Shown: positions 57,219 to 64,000 of the stretch, piece by piece
Layout: every line of letters begins with the position of its first letter
Numbering within the stretch: the first letter of the stretch is position 1
From: Ideonella alba
GTDB taxonomy: Bacteria > Pseudomonadota > Gammaproteobacteria > Burkholderiales > Burkholderiaceae_C
Direction: 5' to 3'
Assembly: GCF_018069875.1 (NCBI RefSeq)
Contig: NZ_JAGQDF010000010.1
Coordinates: forward strand, 156,316 to 220,315
Length of the DNA stretch: 64,000 bases
The notes under the pieces: generated by a model
Told to the model about the DNA's origin: nothing
The model's input: only the letters and a program-made list of their open reading frames with translations
Database searches by the model: none
Translations under genes and position numbers: made by a program

Positions 57219-57340
57219 GGCCGCGCCGCCGGCTGCGTCCGGACTGGCGCTGGACCCGCCCGTTCGCGCTGGTGCCCTTGCTGGCCGGCGTTGGACTGGC
57301 CTGCGGGGTGCTGCAGTTGGCGCTGCGCTGTTGTTCCTGA
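57200..57340 (+). CDS. possible small single-pass membrane protein
   Basis: A 46-codon frame starting 19 bp before the end of the secreted-protein gene. It has an Arg-rich N-terminus (RPRRRLRPDWRW) and then a hydrophobic stretch FALVPLLAGVGLACGVLQLAL that would span the membrane, and it ends in Cys-Cys-Ser. A GGTGGG lies before the ATG. Positive-inside charge and the overlap make it plausible as a coupled small membrane protein. It could also be a chance reading frame. Confidence 0.35.
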   Translation: MDAPALRPRRRLRPDWRWTRPFALVPLLAGVGLACGVLQLALRCCS

Positions 57341-57389
57341 GCCCCGCCGGGCCGCCAGGGCAGGGCGCATGCCCTACCATGGCGGCCTG

Positions 57390-57872
57390 ATGTCTTTCGA
57401 TGCCAAGGCCCTGCGGGGCGCGCTGGGGCGCTACGCCACCGGTGTGACGATCACCACCTGCCGGGCCGCCGATGGTCAACCCGTCGGCCTGACGGTCAAT
57501 TCCTTCGGTGCGCTCTCGCTGGAGCCGCCGTTGGTGATGTGGGCATTGCGCACCGCCAGTCCGGCGCTGCCGGCCTTCCGTCAGGCCAGCCACTTTGCCG
57601 TCAACGTGCTGGCCGAGGCCCAGATCGAGCTGTCGCGCCGCTTTGCCAGCCCGGTCCACGACCGCTTCGCCGAGGGCGACTGGCGCAAGGGCCACGGCGG
57701 CGCGCCGGTGCTGGCGGGCTGCTGTGCCACGCTGGAATGCGCCACCGAGCGCGAACTGAGCCTGGGCGACCACGTGTTGTTCGTCGGCCGCGTGCTGGCG
57801 CTGGCCGAGGCACCGCTGCCGCCTCTGGTGTTCCAGGGCGGCCACTACCACCCGCTGGGGCGTACGCTGTGA
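57390..57872 (+). CDS. flavin reductase-like FMN-binding protein
   Basis: A 160-residue split-barrel flavin reductase. The N-terminal FDAKALRGALGRYATGVTI, GLTVNSFGALSLEPPLVMW and FAVNVLAEAQIELSRRFA are family signatures, and the C-terminal GGHYHPLGRTL closes the domain. Such proteins supply reduced flavin to monooxygenases, but no oxygenase gene is adjacent. The start at 57390 is inferred from the family. It lies 83 bp before clpB, which has its own promoter. Confidence 0.9.
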   Translation: MSFDAKALRGALGRYATGVTITTCRAADGQPVGLTVNSFGALSLEPPLVMWALRTASPALPAFRQASHFAVNVLAEAQIELSRRFASPVHDRFAEGDWRKGHGGAPVLAGCCATLECATERELSLGDHVLFVGRVLALAEAPLPPLVFQGGHYHPLGRTL

Positions 57873-57902
57873 GCTGACGCAAGGGGGCTGCGGGCCGCTG
57901 CT

Positions 57903-57930
57903 CTTGAAAAGGCGCCGCATCGCCTCATGT
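57903..57930 (+). promoter_or_regulatory. sigma32 heat-shock promoter of clpB
   Basis: CTTGAAA (57903-57909), a 13-bp spacer, and CCTCATGT (57923-57930) match the heat-shock consensus CTTGAAA-N11-15-CCCCATNT with one change. The predicted start is about 57936, giving a leader of about 20 nt with GGAGG at 57943-57947. This puts clpB under RpoH control, as expected. Confidence 0.85.
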
Positions 57931-57955
57931 CCATGCGCAATCGGAGGTTATTTCC

Positions 57956-60547
<2,592 letters not shown>

Positions 60548-60556
60548 GCCCGGCGG

Positions 60557-60608
60557 CAGGCTCCTAGAATGGAGCCTGACCTCACTGGGCCGCCTTGCAC
60601 GGGCGGCC
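60557..60608. repeat. two consecutive inverted repeats ahead of nadB
   Basis: CAGGCTCC-TAGAAT-GGAGCCTG (60557-60578) is a perfect 8-bp inverted repeat whose loop TAGAAT matches a -10 box. GGCCGCC-TTGCACG-GGCGGCC (60588-60608) is a second, perfect 7-bp stem ending 6 bp before the nadB ATG. The first could be the clpB terminator or an operator over the nadB promoter. The second may limit ribosome access. No T-run follows either. Confidence 0.45.
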
Positions 60609-60614
60609 GCATGC

Positions 60615-62273
60615 ATGAAGCACAAAGCACAAGCGGCACCGGGGGCAGCACTGCCGGTGGTGATCATCGGCGCGGGCCTGGCCGGTCTGACGGTGGCCCT
60701 GCACCTGGCCCAGCAGGGCCAGAACGTGGTGGTGCTGGCCAAGCGCACGCTGGGCGAGGGCGCCACGCCCTGGGCGCAGGGCGGCATCGTGGGCGTGCTG
60801 GGCAGCGACGACAGCATTGCCAGCCATGTCCATGACACCCAGGATGCTGGCGCCGGTCTGGTGGACGAGAACACCGCCCGCTTCATCGCTGAACACAGCG
60901 CCGCGGCGATCGAATGGCTGGTGGCGCAGGGCGTGCCGTTTTCGTCCGACCCCGACGGCCCGCTGGGCCTGCACCTGACGCGCGAAGGCGGACACGCGGT
61001 GCGTCGCATCGCCCATGCGGCCGACGCCACCGGCAAGGCCATCCATGACGCCCTGCTGGCGGCCGCCCGCGCCAACCCGCGCGTCAGCCTGCGCGAGCAG
61101 GTGATGGCGGTCGACCTGATCACCCACCACCACCTGGGCCGCTTCGACGACCCCAGGGCGCGCCGGGTGCATGGCGTCTATGCGCTGGACATCGTCACTG
61201 GCCGGGTCGACGCCCTGGCTGCCCGCGCCGTGGTGCTGGCCACCGGCGGCCTGGGCAAGGTCTACCGCTACACCAGCAACCCCGACACCGCCACCGGTGA
61301 CGGCGTGGCCATGGCCTGGCGGGCCGGCTGCCGGGTGGCGAACATGGAGTTCATCCAGTTCCACCCGACCTGCCTGTACCACCCGCAGGACCGCACCTTC
61401 CTGCTGACCGAGGCGCTGCGCGGCGAAGGCGCCCAGCTCAAGCTGCCCGCCTCGGCCGGCGGTGGTCGTTTCATGCCCGACCACGATCCACGGGCCGAGC
61501 TGGCGCCGCGGGACATCGTCGCCCGGGCGATCGACTTCGAGATGAAGAAGCATGGCCTGGACCATGTCTGGCTGGACGTCTCGCCGATCGTCGCCGAGAA
61601 GGGCGAGGCCTTCGTCCGCGAGCATTTCCCCACCATCCATGCGCGCTGCCTGAGCCTGGGCATCGACATCACGCGCCAGCCCATTCCGGTGGTGCCCGCG
61701 GCCCACTACAGCTGTGGCGGCATCGTCACCGACACCGAGGGCCGCACCGACCTGCCGGGGCTCTACGCGGTGGGCGAGGCCACCTACACCGGCCTGCACG
61801 GCGCCAACCGCCTGGCCAGCAATTCGCTGCTGGAATGCGTGGTGATCGGCAAGACCTGCGCCGAGGCCATCCACGCGGCGCCGCTTGCCGAGCACGTCAA
61901 CGTACCGGCCTGGGACGAGAGCCTGGTCGAGAACGCCGACGAGCAGGTGGTGATCTCGCACAACTGGGACGAGCTGCGCCTGCTGATGTGGAACTACGTG
62001 GGCATCGTGCGCACCACGCGCCGGCTGGAGCGGGCCCAGCACCGCATCCGCAACCTGCGCGAGGAGGTGGATGAGTACTACGCCAACTTCCGCGTCAACC
62101 GCGACCTGCTGGAGCTGCGCAACCTGCTGGTCTGCGCCGAGCTGATCGTGCGCTCGGCCCTGATGCGCCACGAAAGCCGCGGACTGCACTACATTCGGGA
62201 CTTTCCGCAACCGCTGCCGATGAGCTTCCCGACCGTGCTGTACCGCGAGGCGCGCAGCCGCCGCACCCGATGA
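60615..62273 (+). CDS. nadB: L-aspartate oxidase
   Basis: A 552-residue flavoprotein that oxidises aspartate to iminoaspartate, the first step of NAD synthesis. The FAD-binding loop is [30 protein letters not shown] and [17 protein letters not shown] form the active-site region, and [26 protein letters not shown] is the second FAD motif. The C-terminal helical domain has the [11 protein letters not shown] segment. The start at 60615 gives an N-terminus like that of homologues; an ATG at 60611 is in another frame. nadA and nadC are not in the window. Confidence 0.97.
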   Translation: MKHKAQAAPGAALPVVIIGAGLAGLTVALHLAQQGQNVVVLAKRTLGEGATPWAQGGIVGVLGSDDSIASHVHDTQDAGAGLVDENTARFIAEHSAAAIEWLVAQGVPFSSDPDGPLGLHLTREGGHAVRRIAHAADATGKAIHDALLAAARANPRVSLREQVMAVDLITHHHLGRFDDPRARRVHGVYALDIVTGRVDALAARAVVLATGGLGKVYRYTSNPDTATGDGVAMAWRAGCRVANMEFIQFHPTCLYHPQDRTFLLTEALRGEGAQLKLPASAGGGRFMPDHDPRAELAPRDIVARAIDFEMKKHGLDHVWLDVSPIVAEKGEAFVREHFPTIHARCLSLGIDITRQPIPVVPAAHYSCGGIVTDTEGRTDLPGLYAVGEATYTGLHGANRLASNSLLECVVIGKTCAEAIHAAPLAEHVNVPAWDESLVENADEQVVISHNWDELRLLMWNYVGIVRTTRRLERAQHRIRNLREEVDEYYANFRVNRDLLELRNLLVCAELIVRSALMRHESRGLHYIRDFPQPLPMSFPTVLYREARSRRTR

Positions 62274-62334
62274 CCGGGTTGGCGCTCTCCGGTCGCAGCC
62301 GGGGCCAGCGATATGGCCTGACCGAGGACCGTGG

Positions 62335-63492
62335 ATGAGCGTGATCCGACAGCCGCTGAGCGAGGTGCTGGACCTGCTGGTGGTCGGCACGGCCTTGCCG
62401 TTTCATGTGCTCGACCCCCACGAGCGCCGGCTGCTGGCCGAAGGGCATGTGGTGGTCAGCGAGGCCCAGCTCGAGGCGCTGATCGCCCGCGGCGCCTGGG
62501 TCGACCGTGCCGTGGCCGATGCCGTGCGGGCCCAGCGCCAGCAGGACCAGGCCGCCGTGGCAGCGCCCCAGCGCGTACCGACGCTGTTCGACCGCTGGGA
62601 GGAGATGATCTGGCAGCTTGACGGCCTGCTGCGTCAGGTGCTGGCCGGCCAGCCCGGCCAGGAGGCCGCGCTGCTGTGGCTGGCCGAGCGCCTGATCGAG
62701 CGGGTGGACCGGCATGTCGATGTGGCGCTGTTCATGGTGGTGCGCCCGCCCGATCCGCGCTTTGCGCTCTACGCCTTGCAGCATGCGCAGCACACGGCCG
62801 TGGTCGGCCTGCTGCTGTCACGCCACCTGGGCTGGGACGGTCCCACCGCGCGACGGCTGGTGGCCGCGGCCATGACGATGAATGTCTCGACGCTGGAGCT
62901 GCAGGCCCAGATGGCCGTGCAGACCGATCCGCCCACCACCCGCCAGCGCGAGCTGATCCGGGCCCATCCGCTGGCCTCCGAGACCCTGCTGCGGCGGGCG
63001 GGTGTCACCGACGAGGCCTGGCTTCAGGCGGTGCGCGAGCACCACGAGCGGCCTGACGGCGGCGGCTACCCGGCCGGCCTGACCCAGGTCTGCGAGCTCG
63101 CCCACGCGCTGCGCACCGCCGATGTGTTCACCGCCAAGATCAGCGCCCGGGCGATCCGCCAGGCGTTGCCGATCCAGGTGGCTGCGAAGCAGCTGTTCCA
63201 GGAGGAGAAGGGCGGTCCGATGGCCACCGGCATCATCAAGCAGCTGGGCCTGTACCCTCCGGGCGACCTGGTGCAGCTGAAGAGCGGTGAGATTGCGGTG
63301 GTCACCCATCGCGGCCCGAATGCCACGACGCCGCTCGTCGCCACGATCACCAACACCCAGGGCCAGCCGGTGGCCGCCACCCTGGCGCGCAATTCGGCGG
63401 ACGCCGCCTATGCGATCACCGGCCCGGTGCTGGACCGCAAGGGCCTGCCCCGGGTGCCTGCCGAGCGGGTCTACGGGCTGATTCCGGCCTGA
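62335..63492 (+). CDS. HD-GYP-like protein with degenerate metal site
   Basis: A 385-residue protein. The N-terminal part (about 8-60; TALPFHVLDPHERRLLAEGHVV) is the small domain that precedes HD-GYP in many betaproteobacteria. The HD-GYP fold (about 150-300) keeps the first His in ALQHAQHTAVV and has REHHERPDGGGYPAGL, matching the HHExxDGxGYP block. The HD dyad itself is replaced by MTMNVST, and the later AD segment reads TADVFTAKISAR. It should therefore not be an active cyclic-di-GMP phosphodiesterase. A binding or sensing role is more likely. A ComFB-like gene converges on it from downstream. Confidence 0.85.
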   Translation: MSVIRQPLSEVLDLLVVGTALPFHVLDPHERRLLAEGHVVVSEAQLEALIARGAWVDRAVADAVRAQRQQDQAAVAAPQRVPTLFDRWEEMIWQLDGLLRQVLAGQPGQEAALLWLAERLIERVDRHVDVALFMVVRPPDPRFALYALQHAQHTAVVGLLLSRHLGWDGPTARRLVAAAMTMNVSTLELQAQMAVQTDPPTTRQRELIRAHPLASETLLRRAGVTDEAWLQAVREHHERPDGGGYPAGLTQVCELAHALRTADVFTAKISARAIRQALPIQVAAKQLFQEEKGGPMATGIIKQLGLYPPGDLVQLKSGEIAVVTHRGPNATTPLVATITNTQGQPVAATLARNSADAAYAITGPVLDRKGLPRVPAERVYGLIPA

Positions 63493-63510
63493 CCCGGCCG
63501 GTTCACGGCC

Positions 63511-63795
63511 TCAGCTGCGCGCCCGCATCGCGTTGCGCGCCTGCACGAAACCCAGCGCGAACTCCACCGACTCGACCACCGCGCGCTCGCTGTCGCTGCG
63601 CTCGCGCTCGGTCTGGAAGAAGGCCAGGTCGACGTCGTGCCGGATGTAGCGCGGCGGCAGCCGGTTCAGCGCCACGCAGGCCACGTCGGCCAGCACATCG
63701 TCATTGCCCAGCAGGTGCGGAAAGGCCTGCGCCTGCGCCATGACTTCATTGAAGACGGCGCGTTCGTACCAGTTGTGGATCGAGGTGATGTCCAT
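63511..63795 (-). CDS. ComFB-like small protein
   Basis: A 94-residue single-domain protein resembling the late-competence ComFB family: IHNWYERAVFNEVM at the N-terminus and the core DVACVALNRLPPRYIRHDVD. The zinc-site cysteines of the Bacillus protein are mostly missing. Recent work links ComFB-type proteins to binding of cyclic dinucleotides, so it may be a c-di-GMP receptor here. It converges on the HD-GYP-like gene (18 bp between stops). The start at 63795 precedes the family motif directly. Confidence 0.82.
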   Translation of the reverse strand: MDITSIHNWYERAVFNEVMAQAQAFPHLLGNDDVLADVACVALNRLPPRYIRHDVDLAFFQTERERSDSERAVVESVEFALGFVQARNAMRARS

Positions 63796-63925
63796 GGCGG
63801 GAGTGTGGGGCCGGTACGCTGATTCCGAGCGTGAACTTCATCTCACGCGGCCCATGCGGACATCGCCAGGACGACAGAACCGGACCCAGTCGCGGAAAAG
63901 CGCACAAAGTGACGGGCGACTTGCT

Positions 63926-63954
63926 GCCCACAGCGGCCGTAGGCCGCTGTGGGC
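63926..63954. repeat. perfect 13-bp palindromic hairpin at the right edge
   Basis: GCCCACAGCGGCC-GTA-GGCCGCTGTGGGC forms a perfect 13-bp stem with a 3-nt loop. No T-run flanks it. It lies in 205 bp without a recognisable gene (63796-64000). It may terminate a gene beyond the window or be a repetitive palindromic element; only a genome search can tell. The rest of this stretch, upstream of the ComFB-like start, must hold that gene's promoter, but no clear boxes were seen. Confidence 0.6.
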
Positions 63955-64000
63955 CAACGCGCTACGCCAACCGTGCCGCCAAGGGCTGGGCAGGCAGGCA

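Overview
The window is one contiguous stretch of a high-GC chromosome. Codon use is strongly GC3-biased, so long spurious antisense ORFs are common. The gene content points to a free-living, flagellated betaproteobacterium of the Burkholderiales, probably near Leptothrix, Rubrivivax, Ideonella or Sphaerotilus. The pointers are a polar-type chemotaxis cluster with Aer-like receptors, riboswitch-controlled gcvTHP-sdaA, dnaX-ybaB-recR, and hom-thrC followed by Mo-cofactor genes. The taxonomic placement is inference from gene content and protein character, not from a marker search.

Layout. 1-12.5 kb is a chemosensory island. A leftward operon runs from a short MCP-like protein through two near-identical CheY proteins, a STAS protein, CheA, a large MCP and an Aer-like PAS receptor that is cut by the window edge. 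A divergent pair of MCPs follows on the plus strand, one of them with a Cache-like domain at its C-terminus. 12.6-17 kb holds an RND efflux adaptor and pump. 17-18.8 kb is a leftward pair: a secreted protein of unknown function and a membrane-anchored TIR protein. 18.9-25.1 kb is the glycine-cleavage operon gcvT-gcvH-gcvP-sdaA behind a tandem glycine riboswitch. 25.1-28.4 kb carries a nitroreductase, an acyl-CoA ligase and an enoyl-CoA hydratase-like protein. The 4.5S SRP RNA lies at 28.5 kb. 28.7-32.8 kb has a convergent response regulator and histidine kinase, a Crp-like regulator and a divergent PurM paralogue.

32.8-40.4 kb holds an unknown protein, then dnaX-ybaB-recR, an MltD-like lytic transglycosylase, gloB, a methyltransferase and rnhA. 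40.5-42 kb encodes a striking Cys-rich protein of 22 tandem 18-residue repeats. 42-46.7 kb has moaA, an NlpC/P60 hydrolase, a PIN-PhoH protein, a bacterioferritin-comigratory peroxiredoxin and an Mth938-like protein. 46.9-53.8 kb is a tightly packed run alaA-hom-thrC-mobB-moeA-moaD-moaE-crcB. 53.8-57.9 kb has a winged-helix/NTPase regulator, a secreted protein and a flavin reductase. 58-63.8 kb has clpB behind a heat-shock promoter, nadB, a degenerate HD-GYP protein and a ComFB-like protein.

How the genes work together. Most of the window is housekeeping metabolism and sensing. The glycine operon turns surplus glycine into one-carbon units and, through serine, into pyruvate. alaA-hom-thrC supplies alanine and threonine, and the genes after it build and insert molybdopterin. 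I found no insertion sequence, prophage, CRISPR array, tRNA or rRNA. The most unusual items are the 18-residue-repeat protein, the TIR/secreted pair, the receptors with atypical signalling tips or a C-terminal Cache domain, the HD-GYP protein without its HD motif, and the PurM paralogue with a replaced nucleotide-binding loop.
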